Source: Rickettsia endosymbiont of Gonocerus acuteangulatus
GTDB lineage: Bacteria; Pseudomonadota; Alphaproteobacteria; Rickettsiales; Rickettsiaceae
Direction: 5' to 3'
Length of the DNA: 64,000 nt
Assembly: GCF_964026435.1 (NCBI RefSeq)
Contig: NZ_OZ032147.1
Coordinates: 1 to 64,000, forward strand
The notes below the pieces were generated by a model. That model was not told the origin of the DNA. It was given only the letters and a program-made list of their open reading frames with translations, and made no database searches. Shown here in pieces: positions 9,909 to 19,164 of this stretch; position 1 is the stretch's first letter; each line of letters starts with the position of its first letter. The position numbers and the translations under genes are program-made.

Positions 9909-10207
9909 GGCTTTGTTCGGAAGGGTAATAAAAAAGGAAGGGTAGTATGTAGAGAATACCATATAATATTCTGGAATAGATAAGTTATCAAAACTTACGC
10001 TATGTTATAGCAAATATGCTAAAAACTCTTATTACACAGCAATGTTTTATAGTGAAGCACTTCATAATATCCCTTAATTCATGGGCATTATATCAAACAT
10101 AGCGTAAGTTTTGTTATAAATTAAAAATGCCATACAAAGAAAGAACAAAAACAGGTTTGCCAAGAAAAATAGATAAACCGAGATATAAAATAACCAATTG
10201 GTCACAA
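9909..10207 (+). mobile_element. IS5-family element, 5' end fragment, interrupted by a MITE
   Basis: It begins with the terminal sequence ggctttgttcggaagggt seen at 19327 and 41745 and continues into the transposase N-terminus (MPYKERTKTGLPRK). A MITE occupies 9989-10113 and an IS30 cuts it off at 10208. The 9780-9908 stretch before it shows no gene. Confidence 0.85.
9989..10113. mobile_element. 125-bp MITE (copy 1)
   Basis: It is flanked by a TTAT duplication (9985-9988 and 10114-10117). Its ends, caaaacttacgctatg and its inverse, are those of the IS701-like element in this window, and there is no coding capacity for a transposase. Confidence 0.88.
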
Positions 10208-11106
10208 TGAAAATGCAAGGACTAAGTAGAACAAAACCTATAAATTTTCTGCCCAAATTTCATTGGGGGTTTTATAACCAAAAATCTTTCTTGGCATGTT
10301 ATTTAAAATCTCAGCAACATTGTCAAGACCTCTTTGTGTAACGGTAGTAATATCTGTATTTTTAGGTAAAATTCTATGAATCATAGAATTCATTTTTTCC
10401 ACTAATGCTTTTTGTCTAGGGCGGTATGGATCACAAAAGAAAGTTTGAAACCCAGATAGTCTATAGGCAACATGCCCCACAAACTCTTTGCCATTATCCA
10501 TAGTAATAGTCTTTCTCACACTATTTGGAAGAGTTTTTATCTTTCTTAAAAAACCATTGGTAACTGTTGTAGCTCTCTTGGAGTTATTCAGCACTAAAAT
10601 AATCTTTTAACTCTTTTTATCCACCAGTGCACCAATATTCATACTTTGATTACCTTTATGAAATGTAAGATCTGCCTCAAAATTCCCTACTTCTACCTTT
10701 TTCGTAGCTATTGCATCACGCTGATGTATTGAGATCCTTTGTGGTATAATGATCCTTTGACGCCTCTTCCCTCTTTCTTGCCTTTTATATCTTTTAGAAG
10801 GTAAATAGCTATATAACTTTAATTTAGCTGCTACTACAGAAGTGTAAACAAATCTATATATACTTTCTGTACTGATACACAAAGCTGTATTTTTGTCTAG
10901 TTTTAACTTTCCGGCTATAGCATCCGGCGACCATTTCTTGCGAATCATAGCATTTTTAATATAATCTAACAACATAGGGTTCTTTTCTATTTTTAATAAC
11001 TCTTGCTGATACATCCTGTTTTCATATTTTTCCTGAGCAACACAAGGCATATACTTATCTTTTACCTTATTTCTTTTTAGCTCCATACTAATAGTGCTTT
11101 TAGACA
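10208..11106 (-). mobile_element. IS30-family element (copy 1), 5'-truncated, with a nonsense codon
   Basis: An IS30-type transposase read in minus. It carries the integrase core blocks FEADLTFHKG (here NFEADLTF), TMDNGKEFVGH and RPRQKALVEKMNS. The frame from 11107 is interrupted by TAA at 10607-10609, where other copies have CAA in KSQKI; it resumes in frame and ends at 10238. About the first 35 codons are missing because another IS30 end abuts at 11107. The element's 3' terminus reads ggttttgttctacttagtcc in its own orientation. Confidence 0.85.
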
Positions 11107-11257
11107 TGAAAATACTATAAGTAAGTAGAACAAAACTTATTTAAAATAATAAGATTTTAAATAGGTAATGATGAACAGAAAATATAGACACTTATCTCGA
11201 GAAGAGAGATATGAGCTAAAAAGAATGTATGACCTAGGAGTCAGTATTAATAAGATA
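11107..11257 (+). mobile_element. IS30-family element (copy 2), 5' end fragment
   Basis: It starts with tgaaaatactataagtaag, the left end of the IS30 element, and holds the transposase N-terminus MMNRKYRHLSREERYELK. It is cut at 11258 by an IS630 end. It faces copy 1 head to head. Confidence 0.82.
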
Positions 11258-11616
11258 TAGCATAAATCATTAAGATACTGACAATTTAATAGTATTAAAA
11301 ACAGCATCATAAAATGTTTCAAAATCTCCTACAACTTTCCTAATTTCATTTTTTATCTTAAACCAGTAATGCTCTATAGGATTTAAATCAGGAGAGTAAG
11401 TTGGTAAATACAATATGGTACAACCAACGGATTCAATTAACTCTTTAACTTTAGAATTTTTATGAAAATTAATGTTATCCATAATAACGGTTTGCCCAGG
11501 TTGTAATTCTGTAATTAATACATCCCTAATATAAGTTTTAAAGACCTCTGTATTACAATTACCTTCAAATATTACAGGAGCAATAAGATTACCATTACAA
11601 AGACCAGCTATCATAC
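11258..11616 (-). mobile_element. IS630-family element (type 1), 3' half
   Basis: The terminus tagcataaatcattaag is followed by the minus-strand 3' half of the DDE transposase (VIMDNINFHKNSK, LPTYSPDLNPIEHYWFK). It is broken at 11616 by the IS701-like element. The intact copy is at 20951-21911. Confidence 0.85.
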
Positions 11617-12727
11617 CAAAACTTACGCTATGAGTAAAAAAGTGATAAATTATTGTAAAAATAATTAAACATGTCAAAGAGGATAAAGTTGCAAGCAATA
11701 CCAATTAATAGGACAGATTATTGTCAATTTTTAATAGTTAGCCAAAAGAATTATAGTTTAACCTACTACGCTGAACATGCAAAGAAATGTAGTCATGATG
11801 TTATTAATAGATTTTTAAGGAATGAAAAATATACACCTTCTTTGTTATGGGAACACATCAAGAATGATGTTATTTTTTTCATCTAATGGATATACAATAT
11901 TTGATGATACGGTTTTAAATAAAAGGAATATGAAGCAAATAGAAATTGCAAGATCGCAGTACAGTGGAGCTACAGGTAGAGTTACTAAAGGTATAGGAGT
12001 AGTGAGTCTGGTATATTATAACCCTGATATTAATAAGTTTTGGGTAATAGATTATCGAATTTTTACACCTGATCATGATGGAGCAACAAAACTAGAACAC
12101 CTATTAAACATGTTAAATAATGCTGTTTATAGCAAGAAGATTCCTTTTCAAACAGTACTTTTTGACACATGGTATTCTACACACAAAATTATGCAACATG
12201 TTGACTCTCTGGGGAAATATTATTATGCCCCTATTAAAGCCAATAGAAACGTTAGTAAAACGCACGATTCTAAACATTATAAAGCTGTAAAAGAGTTGAC
12301 ATTTTCAGATGAAGAGATCAGGCATGGAGTAGAGATTCATATAAAAGGCTTTGCTAAAAATAAGCATGTTAATTTGTTTAAATTTACTGTTTCTACCAAT
12401 AGAGTTGAGTATGTTGTTACCAATAACAAAACTCAAAAATCTTCTAAAGCTGCACAAGATGAGTGTGGCTTTCGATGGGTAATTGAGAGCATGCACAGAG
12501 AAATTAAGCAACTTACTGGGATAGAACGTTGTCAATGCAGGAAACAGCGTATTCAACGTAATCATATTAGTTGGGCATTTTTAGTTTGGGCATTTCTCAA
12601 AAGGACTGCAAATACAATCGGTAAAACGGTTTACCAAATAAAGTTAGGGCTTTTAGATGACTATATGCAACAACAGCTGCGTTCTCCATCTTTACGATAT
12701 TTAGAACCAAACATAGCGTAAGTTTTG
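11617..12727 (+). mobile_element. IS701-like element (copy A), transposase in two frames
   Basis: The ends caaaacttacgctatg and the inverse agcgtaagttttg bound the element. The transposase reads in two frames, 11671-11886 and 11822-12721. The break is a run of seven T at about 11873-11879, where the intact copy (32682-33791) has six. Catalytic blocks IFDDTVLNK, LFDTWYS and WVIESMHREIKQLTG are present. The left neighbour is IS630 and the right neighbour is IS30, with no matching target duplication, so it sits at a recombination junction. Confidence 0.85.
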
Positions 12728-12835
12728 TCATATCTCTCTTCGCGAGATAAGTGTCTATATTTTCTGTTCATCATTACCTATTTAAAATCTTATTATTTTA
12801 AATAAGTTTTGTTCTACTTACTTATAGTATTTTCA
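12728..12835 (-). mobile_element. IS30-family 5' end fragment (copy 3)
   Basis: The minus-strand start of the IS30 element, from its left end (tattttca at 12828-12835) to the codons for MMNRKYRHLS, cut at 12728 by the IS701-like element. Confidence 0.8.
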
Positions 12836-12935
12836 AATTACTTTAGCAAAAGAAATGATGGCTAATAAAGAGCCTTTAGAAACGATTATAAAAATAACGA
12901 AGTTACCTAAAGAAGAGATTGAAAAGCTAAAATAA
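12836..12935 (+). pseudogene. Rpn-family nuclease, C-terminal remnant
   Basis: About 30 in-frame codons ending [10 protein letters not shown] then TAA. They match the C-terminal tail of the Rpn-family genes at 51862-52701 ([10 protein letters not shown]) and 31740-32646 ([10 protein letters not shown]). The rest of the gene has been removed by the IS30 end at 12835. Confidence 0.75.
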
Positions 12936-12987
12936 TTAATTAGATATCAAATATGCCGTGGCTCGCCACGGCGTCCAGTAATTTAAA

Positions 12988-13311
12988 TTAAAAAGGCATT
13001 TTAAAACCTGGCGGCAAACTCATACCACTTAAAGCACCTGACATAGAATTCTGTGAATCTTCATCACATTTCTGTTTTGCATCGTTAAAAGCGACTTTAA
13101 TTAAATCCTCTAACATCTCTTTTTCTTCTTCTTTTAGTAGAGATGCATCTATTGAAACCTTTTCGACCTCACCTTTGCCTGTTGCTATAATTTCTACAAG
13201 CCCACCTCCTGCTTTACCAGTATATCTAGTATTTGCCATTTGCTTTTGTGCTTCTTGCATTTTTTTCTGCATTGTTTGAGCTTGTTTTAAAAATTGATTA
13301 AAGTTTACCAT
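12988..13311 (-). CDS. ybaB: YbaB/EbfC nucleoid-associated protein
   Basis: A 107-residue DNA-binding dimer of the YbaB/EbfC family. It begins MVNFNQFLKQAQTMQKKMQE, a coiled helix, then GGGLVEIIATGKGEVEKVSID and EDLIKVAFNDAKQK, both diagnostic. It lies 11 bases after dnaX on the same strand, the classic dnaX-ybaB arrangement, and is probably co-transcribed. Complete. Confidence 0.93.
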   Translation of the reverse strand: MVNFNQFLKQAQTMQKKMQEAQKQMANTRYTGKAGGGLVEIIATGKGEVEKVSIDASLLKEEEKEMLEDLIKVAFNDAKQKCDEDSQNSMSGALSGMSLPPGFKMPF

Positions 13312-13322
13312 AATTTTATCCT

Positions 13323-14849
13323 TTAATTTTTAAGTAGAATATCCATGATTTTTGCATCAGGAAAATGTTTTTTTACTAAACTAAAACCATCACCTGATTC
13401 AATTTTATCTATTAATTGACTTTTTAAGGTCGTTTGTTGCTGCTCTTTTAATATTATAATTTTGATTTTTTCATTACTAAAAGCAAACAATAAATTTTCT
13501 ATTTGTTTCTTTATTTTGCTTGTTATCTCAGAACTCACAATTTCTAATTTATTATCATAAAAATTTTTAAGCTCTATACTGTTCAATAAAAAATAATATA
13601 TTTCTATTTCATTATTTTCATAAAGATACTTAAGAAAATCTACAATTTCAAATTTTTTTTTTATTTCTTCAGTAGATGGCTGCTTTACATTTCTATTATC
13701 GCTCGGTGAATCATCCAATGGCAACGAGGCTGAATATATTGATTTTATAATCAACATTTCAGTTTCAATAAGTTGATTATAAGAAATTTTGATTTCCGCT
13801 ACCCCTTTACTATATATTTGCCATAAAATTGATAAATGCGGGAAACTAATTTTACTCAAAATATTTTTAATTCTATCATTAAATGACTCATATAACGGCA
13901 TACTATAGCTAGGCAACATTTTCACCTTATTAAGATAAGCTATAAATTCTGATACTGATTCTATAAATGTTTCAAGATTAACTGAAGAAGAATAAAGCTT
14001 ATTTATTAGAGAAATACTATTTGCGATATCTCTATTAACTATATACTCACTAAATTCTAGTATAACATTATTGTCGACAAGCCTAAGCATCTGATTAATC
14101 GCTTGTCTTGTAATCATACTATCAGATTTAGCGGATAAACTAGCTGCCTGATCTAGAATAGATACCGCATCACGAGCAGAACCTTCTGATTTATAAGCTA
14201 TTACTCTTAAAGCTTCTATATCTGTTTTTAGATTTTCTTCTTTAACTATATACTCAAGTAGTTTAAAAATTTCTTCAAAGCTAAGACGTTTTAAATCATA
14301 TCTTTGACATCTTGAAATAATCGTTGCTGGGATTTTCTGCACTTCGGTTGTTGCAAAAATAAATATCACATGTGGAGGCGGCTCTTCTAAAGTTTTAAGA
14401 AGTGCATTAAAAGCACCTTTAGAAAGCATATGCACTTCATCAATAATAAATATTTTATACTTCCCTTGCAGCGGTTTATACTCAGCTGACTCTATGATTC
14501 TACGTATATCATCAACGCTAGTTTTACTTGCCGCATCGATTTCAATTATATCAGGGTGATTATAGTTGTTGAAACTAACGCAATTTACGCATTGCTCACA
14601 TGTCTTAATATTATTATCTTCAGTAATCAAAGCAGAGCAGTTTACCGCTTTAGCAATAATACGAGCGGACGTAGTTTTACCGACTCCCCTAATACCTGTT
14701 AAAAGATACCCACCCGCTAGGCGATTATTGAGGATAGTGTAACTTAAGACTTTTACAAGTACCTCTTGCCCATGCAGCTCAGCAAAGCTACTTGGACGAT
14801 ATTTCCTAGCAAAAGGGATATATTGATTATTTGAATTTATATCGGTCAC
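13323..14849 (-). CDS. dnaX: DNA polymerase III gamma/tau subunit
   Basis: The clamp-loader ATPase. It has the P-loop GIRGVGKTTSARI, the zinc module CEQCVNC, IDAASKTSVDDIR, the DEVH Walker B (FIIDEVHML), the sensor block FIFATTEVQKIPATIISRCQR and GSARDAVSILDQA. At 508 residues it is shorter than the E. coli tau form (643), with a poorly conserved C-terminal third where the DnaE- and DnaB-binding parts would lie. This is normal for reduced genomes. No slippery A-run with a following hairpin was obvious, so a separate gamma form cannot be claimed. It heads a dnaX-ybaB operon. Confidence 0.95.
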   Translation of the reverse strand: MTDINSNNQYIPFARKYRPSSFAELHGQEVLVKVLSYTILNNRLAGGYLLTGIRGVGKTTSARIIAKAVNCSALITEDNNIKTCEQCVNCVSFNNYNHPDIIEIDAASKTSVDDIRRIIESAEYKPLQGKYKIFIIDEVHMLSKGAFNALLKTLEEPPPHVIFIFATTEVQKIPATIISRCQRYDLKRLSFEEIFKLLEYIVKEENLKTDIEALRVIAYKSEGSARDAVSILDQAASLSAKSDSMITRQAINQMLRLVDNNVILEFSEYIVNRDIANSISLINKLYSSSVNLETFIESVSEFIAYLNKVKMLPSYSMPLYESFNDRIKNILSKISFPHLSILWQIYSKGVAEIKISYNQLIETEMLIIKSIYSASLPLDDSPSDNRNVKQPSTEEIKKKFEIVDFLKYLYENNEIEIYYFLLNSIELKNFYDNKLEIVSSEITSKIKKQIENLLFAFSNEKIKIIILKEQQQTTLKSQLIDKIESGDGFSLVKKHFPDAKIMDILLKN

Positions 14850-14872
14850 GATTTAAATTTTAGAAGAGTGGT

Positions 14873-15071
14873 TAATGTCATTCTTGCGTGGATCAATTTT
14901 ACCACTGTCATCCCGTGGCTTGTCCACGGGATCCAGTTTTTTTATTGTCTCCCCGTGACTTGATCACGGGGTTTCTTGTCATAAATTGCGTCTTAAGATA
15001 CTGCGGTCAAGCCGCAGTATGACATTAAAATTTGTACTACTGGATATAGTTCCCAAGCCACGGGATGACAC
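14873..15071. repeat. Palindromic repeats (type B, compound)
   Basis: Arms such as gtcatcccgtggcttgtcc and cccaagccacgggatgac flank the region, with a partial second copy (cccgtgacttgatcacgggg) between. It fills the space between dnaX and the 4.5S RNA gene; no gene is seen. Confidence 0.85.
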
Positions 15072-15091
15072 CCTGTTTATATAAAAAGTAA

Positions 15092-15176
15092 ATGCTAGTA
15101 GTGACCCAGCGAATCCTACTCTGGCTGCTTCCTCTCGGACCTGACCAACTAAATAAGCACGATGCCCACCACTAGC
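15092..15176 (-). ncRNA. ffs: 4.5S signal recognition particle RNA
   Basis: On the minus strand the conserved SRP domain IV is present: ttggtcaggtccgagagg followed by aagcagccagag, which form the asymmetric loop and tetraloop bound by Ffh. The flanks tgctagtggtggg and cactactagca pair to close a single long hairpin of about 85 nt. It targets nascent membrane proteins with Ffh. A promoter-like pair is just upstream. Confidence 0.92.
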
Positions 15177-15182
15177 ATAATT

Positions 15183-15211
15183 AACATAGCCTTTTTAGCT
15201 AGAAGAAACAA
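15183..15211 (-). promoter_or_regulatory. Probable promoter of the 4.5S RNA gene
   Basis: On the minus strand TTGTTT (15206-15211) and TATGTT (15183-15188) are separated by exactly 17 bases, and a start 6-8 bases on falls at the predicted RNA 5' end. It overlaps the lolA stop codon. Confidence 0.5.
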
Positions 15212-15845
15212 CATATTTTTTTTCTATTTCTAATTTTGTTAACCTATTAGGTGGACCAAATATTTCAGGATTTTTTAACTTAAATAAATCTTCAGCAAAT
15301 TTTTGTACTTTAACTATCTTATCAAATTTAATAGTTACTACATTAGTATCCTCAAATATTTTAAGCAACTCAATTTGTTTATTGGCTTTATTTAAAGTAA
15401 TTTCACTATGTCGTTCTGTTACTTTGTGATAAATATTAATCCTTGAGAACTCTTTTTCATTAACAACTGATTCAACTACAAAATCTTTGTCGAAATTTTC
15501 ATTATCCTCAAGTAAAAAATTAAATATATTTTCATCCCTAGCAATACGACTTACTTGCTCCATATCATAATCATACATAGATACAAAATTTTTAGTACCT
15601 ACTATAATTATAGGGAAAGGAGGGTAATAATTACATCTGAAGTTATAAGGCTTACTGATCAATAATTTTCCTTGAGATATATTACCTTTAGAATCTTCTT
15701 GTGTAAAATCTACCGCAATCGATTTCATTGTACGCAGATATGTTTTTAACTCTAAAATTGCCGCTTTATCAGCTGCTCCAAATGCCGCAATCGAATTTAT
15801 GGAAAGATAAATGATAATTAAAGAAAATATTTTATTCATTTTCAT
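15195..15845 (-). CDS. lolA: LolA-like periplasmic lipoprotein carrier
   Basis: A 216-residue exported protein with signal peptide (MNKIFSLIIIYLSINSIAAF then GA). The body has the LolA pattern: LKTYLRTMKSIAVDFTQED, GKLLISKPYNFRCNYYPPFP, YDYDMEQVSRI and a C-terminal VTIKFDKIVKVQKFAEDLFKL. LolA shuttles lipoproteins from the inner to the outer membrane. Sequence conservation in the family is weak, so this is LolA or a close relative. It is divergent from pntA. Confidence 0.85.
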   Translation of the reverse strand: MKMNKIFSLIIIYLSINSIAAFGAADKAAILELKTYLRTMKSIAVDFTQEDSKGNISQGKLLISKPYNFRCNYYPPFPIIIVGTKNFVSMYDYDMEQVSRIARDENIFNFLLEDNENFDKDFVVESVVNEKEFSRINIYHKVTERHSEITLNKANKQIELLKIFEDTNVVTIKFDKIVKVQKFAEDLFKLKNPEIFGPPNRLTKLEIEKKYVVSSS

Positions 15846-15907
15846 TGTTTTATATTTTAAATTATGTTTAAAATACCTTAGTTATATACTTAAAACAAAT
15901 AGTATTT

Positions 15908-17032
15908 ATGAAAATTGTTGCCTTAAAAGAAAAAGTCAAGCACGAAACTCGAGTTGCTATCACACCTGAAGTAGCTAGCCTTTTGGTTAAAAAAGGCTTT
16001 GCTGTTACTGTCGAGAAAGATATAGGAGTTCATGCCGGCTTTCTTGACGAAGAATATATAGCAGTAGGTGCTAAAATATCTGCAGTACCACTCGAAATTA
16101 TTTCTGATGCTGATATTATATTAAAGGTTCAGCCATCACCTGTTAGCGATAAATATAGCGAGCTTGAATTTGCGAAAAAAGGAGCTGTTATTATCGGGCT
16201 TCTCTCGCCTTATTTAAATCACGAATATATCAAAGCAGCAGCTAAAAAAAATCTGACTAGCTTTGCTATGGAGCTAGTGCCAAGAATCACCAAAGCCCAG
16301 AATATGGATGCTTTATCTTCGCAAAGCAATTTAGTAGGATATAGGGCAGTGATTGAAGCAAGCTATCATTATACCAAAGCTTTTCCGATGATGATGACAG
16401 CAGCAGGCACTGTTTCACCTTGTAAAACTCTAATACTTGGTATTGGTGTTGCAGGACTACAAGCAATTGCAACAGCAAAAAGACTTGGTAGCGTCGTTGC
16501 AGGGTATGACGTAAGATCGGCAACAAAGGAACAAGTAGAGAGCTTAGGGGCTAAATTTGTTTCGCCAGAACTGCAAGAGGATCTACAAGATAAATCAGGT
16601 TATGCTGGGGAAAGCTCTGAAAGCTATAAAGTCAAGCAAGAAGAGTTTTTAGCAAAAATCATTAAAAACTATGATATAGTTATTACTACTGCACAAATTC
16701 CTGGAAAAAAAGCACCTTTGCTTGTTACAGATAAAATGCTAGAATCAATGAATCATGGATCGATTATTGTTGATATAGCAACCACAACAGGCGGAAATGT
16801 TGAAGGCTCGGAACTCGATAAAATCATTACTAAATATGGCGTTACTATAATAGGTTTATCAAACCTTGCTGCTAAAATTGCAACTGATAGCTCAAAATTA
16901 TATTCTAAGAATTTATATAATTTTTTAAATTATGCACTCCAAGACGGCAAACTTAATATGGATGATGAGTTAGTGCAGTCTATGTTGGTTACTAAGGATG
17001 GCAAAATTGTGAACGAGAAGTATACTCGATGA
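15908..17032 (+). CDS. pntA: NAD(P) transhydrogenase subunit alpha, part 1
   Basis: The NAD(H)-binding domain I of the proton-translocating transhydrogenase, 374 residues. N-terminal MKIVALKEKVKHETRVAITPE is the alanine dehydrogenase/PNT N-domain. GIGVAGLQAIATAKRLGSVV is the dinucleotide-binding loop, followed by GYDVR and PGKKAPLLVT. The membrane part is encoded separately at 17191-17592, the split arrangement (PntAA/PntAB) common in alphaproteobacteria. A type D repeat lies between the two, and pntB is not in the window. Confidence 0.94.
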   Translation: MKIVALKEKVKHETRVAITPEVASLLVKKGFAVTVEKDIGVHAGFLDEEYIAVGAKISAVPLEIISDADIILKVQPSPVSDKYSELEFAKKGAVIIGLLSPYLNHEYIKAAAKKNLTSFAMELVPRITKAQNMDALSSQSNLVGYRAVIEASYHYTKAFPMMMTAAGTVSPCKTLILGIGVAGLQAIATAKRLGSVVAGYDVRSATKEQVESLGAKFVSPELQEDLQDKSGYAGESSESYKVKQEEFLAKIIKNYDIVITTAQIPGKKAPLLVTDKMLESMNHGSIIVDIATTTGGNVEGSELDKIITKYGVTIIGLSNLAAKIATDSSKLYSKNLYNFLNYALQDGKLNMDDELVQSMLVTKDGKIVNEKYTR

Positions 17033-17148
17033 ACTTGAAAAATTGGCTACGTCGTCTTATAAGATCTGTGGTGCTCACGTACTAAAGTGTACGCTCCGCT
17101 CCGAGGGCTTTAGACTACTTGCTCTTTTCCAAGTTGATCTTCGTATAT
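17031..17148. repeat. Dispersed repeat (type D)
   Basis: From aacttgaaaaattggctacg to gctcttttccaagttg, with inverted ends. It begins at the pntA part 1 stop codon and separates the two pntA parts. Confidence 0.78.
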
Positions 17149-17190
17149 CTCACCACATACTTAATACATAACACAACCAAAAGAGAAAAT

Positions 17191-17592
17191 ATGAATCAAT
17201 TACCAATAATAGCTAAGCAAGCTAGTGAAATTGCCCAAAATACCCAAGAACTATCAGATAAATTAAAAGATTTAGTGATAGATGGCAGCTCGCAAGTTGC
17301 AGCTTCTACTATTGATCCTTTAGTGTTTGCTATAACAGTTTTTGTACTAGCTTCTTTTGTAGGCTATTATGTAGTATGGAAAGTAACACCGGCATTACAC
17401 ACTCCTCTTATGTCGATCACTAACGCTATTTCAGGCATTATAGTGCTAAGTTCTATGATAGCAGCAAGTAGTAGTGCTTTTGGTTTTTCTGGCTTACTAG
17501 GAATTTTTGCAACGCTGCTTGCATCTATCAATATCTTTGGCGGATTCATAGTCACAAGAAGAATGCTAGAGATGTTTAAAAAGAAGTCTTAA
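17191..17592 (+). CDS. NAD(P) transhydrogenase subunit alpha, part 2
   Basis: The membrane domain of the transhydrogenase alpha chain. I start at 17191 ([16 protein letters not shown]), which follows an AAGAG-type ribosome site; the longer frame from 17119 runs into repeat DNA. The protein (133 residues) has an amphipathic N-terminus and three membrane segments ([51 protein letters not shown]), ending [10 protein letters not shown] as in PntAB proteins. It works with PntAA and PntB to make NADPH at the expense of the proton gradient. Confidence 0.9.
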   Translation: MNQLPIIAKQASEIAQNTQELSDKLKDLVIDGSSQVAASTIDPLVFAITVFVLASFVGYYVVWKVTPALHTPLMSITNAISGIIVLSSMIAASSSAFGFSGLLGIFATLLASINIFGGFIVTRRMLEMFKKKS

Positions 17593-17601
17593 TTTGATTT
17601 T

Positions 17602-18843
17602 TCATTTTGTTTTATGATCAAATAACCCAATCATAGAGCAGGCTAGTACACTGAAAATGCAGATATATAAAATAGGGAATAAGGTAAAATTATATTTTTT
17701 TATTACTAATAGACATATATAATTAGCATTACCAGACATTAGCATCGAACCTACAGTATGCCCAAAACTTATGACACGATAACGCTCTCTAACTGCAAAA
17801 GATTTAATAACTACGCTATGAGCGAGAGCATTAAACGGAGCAACTGAAGCAGCTAGCATTAAACTAGCAAAAAGCCCTAAATTGGTCATTTGATACTGCA
17901 CTGCTATCGTAAAAATTATACTTGCTATAATGGTAGATATGAGGGCAGTTTTTAATACTATATTAACACGAATACGATCGGCAATAAATCCGGCGATTGG
18001 CATAAAAACAGCAAAGCATAATACTACCAATACCGAAAAGGAACTCATTATAACGCCGGTTGCAGGCAGCACAAGCGGTAAATATTGCTTCATGAAAATG
18101 ATTGCAATTTGATATGTTGCTCCAAAACCTCCTGCTAAAAATATAAGAGGTAAAATATTCTTCCATTGTTTTCTGATCAAAACATTAAATTTTTGAATAG
18201 AATTATTACCACCAGCCTTTTTAAATTCAGGGGTCTCATCAAATTTCTGACGATAATAAAGAGTTACAAGCCCTAATGGTACGCTTAATAAAAATGGAAT
18301 ACGCCAACTCCAATCAGGAAAGATATGTGCATTAAAAAAGTTAGTTACCCCAATTCCTGATAATAATCCAATAACTCCTGTACATCTAGTGATAGCTGAA
18401 GCTGTAAATTGGTATTTTGGACCTAAATGTTCAATAACGTAAATTGCAGCACCATCATACTCACCTGCAATAAATATACCTTGCATAAAACGGCATAAAA
18501 CAAGGATTATCGTACTCCAAACTCCAAGGGTAGAGTAGTCAGGTAATAACCCTATTATTAAGGTAGGGATTATAATACCGATAATCGTAAAACTAAGGGC
18601 TTTTTTTCTGCCATATTTATCACCTATACGCCCAAATGTATAAGCTCCTAGAGGCTTTGACAGATATGCAACAGCATATACAGCAAAAACATTTACAAGT
18701 TTTGTTAATTGATCCGTAGCAGGGGAGAAGAATTTTTCAGCAATAATTGCAGCAGAAAATCCGTATAGGCTGTAGTCGTAATATTCAATGATGGTACCTA
18801 AAAAAGCACCAAGTACTTTATTAGCAGGTTTTTTTTGTTTCAT
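17602..18843 (-). CDS. MFS transporter of the ProP-like metabolite:H+ symporter type
   Basis: A 413-residue major-facilitator protein with twelve hydrophobic segments. The loop between helices 2 and 3 reads GRIGDKYGRKKAL, the MFS signature. The start LGAFLGTIIEYYDYSLYGF and FMQGIFIAGEYDGAAIYVIE are typical of the metabolite:H+ symporter (ProP/ShiA-like) subfamily, of which rickettsiae hold many paralogues. Substrate cannot be told; osmolytes or small organic acids are usual. It is convergent with pntA. Confidence 0.9.
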   Translation of the reverse strand: MKQKKPANKVLGAFLGTIIEYYDYSLYGFSAAIIAEKFFSPATDQLTKLVNVFAVYAVAYLSKPLGAYTFGRIGDKYGRKKALSFTIIGIIIPTLIIGLLPDYSTLGVWSTIILVLCRFMQGIFIAGEYDGAAIYVIEHLGPKYQFTASAITRCTGVIGLLSGIGVTNFFNAHIFPDWSWRIPFLLSVPLGLVTLYYRQKFDETPEFKKAGGNNSIQKFNVLIRKQWKNILPLIFLAGGFGATYQIAIIFMKQYLPLVLPATGVIMSSFSVLVVLCFAVFMPIAGFIADRIRVNIVLKTALISTIIASIIFTIAVQYQMTNLGLFASLMLAASVAPFNALAHSVVIKSFAVRERYRVISFGHTVGSMLMSGNANYICLLVIKKYNFTLFPILYICIFSVLACSMIGLFDHKTK

Positions 18844-18867
18844 TTTAGAGGTGTAATGTTATTTTCG

Positions 18868-18998
18868 GTGTCATCCCATGGCAACTTCACTTCTGTCATC
18901 CCGTGATTTATTCACGGGATCCAGTTAAAAATACTAATATTAAAAGCTCGATTTATCTCTCTTTATGCTGGATCTAATTCCCAAGCCACTGGATGACA
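18868..18998. repeat. Palindromic repeat (type B)
   Basis: Arms gtcatcccgtgatttattc and tcccaagccactggatgac flank aaaagctcgatttatctctc. It sits between the MFS gene and the 6S RNA. Confidence 0.83.
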
Positions 18999-19000
18999 AA

Positions 19001-19156
19001 TGACCGCTTTAGTCGTTACTTAAAATCCTTCAAAGACCTTTATGTAAAGGTGGACTTCATATATCTAAACTTAAATGAGTATTAGACAGGGACGATGTCC
19101 TAAAGTTAGTGGTAGTCCTAGGCTAATATTAAGCTCACGAACCAAGCAGCCAAACG
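19001..19156 (-). ncRNA. ssrS: Probable 6S RNA
   Basis: Lies immediately after the zapA remnant on the same strand, the zapA-ssrS order seen in many proteobacteria. Near its 5' end the minus strand reads gcttggttcgtgagc, matching the conserved GTTCGYRAGC of 6S RNA. The 5' segment tggctgc (19146-19152) can pair with gcggtca (19001-19007), with two wobble pairs, to close the molecule. A hairpin acctttacataaaggt lies near the 3' end, in the place of the E. coli 3' hairpin. 6S RNA mimics an open promoter and binds RNA polymerase. The ends are approximate, and identification rests on motif, fold and context. Confidence 0.72.
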
Positions 19157-19164
19157 TTAATATA

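Noticed and set aside
12305-12565. 86-codon ORF antisense to the IS701-like transposase, repeated at 19571 and 32844
   Set aside because: Appears in every copy only because the transposase is repeated; no independent features.
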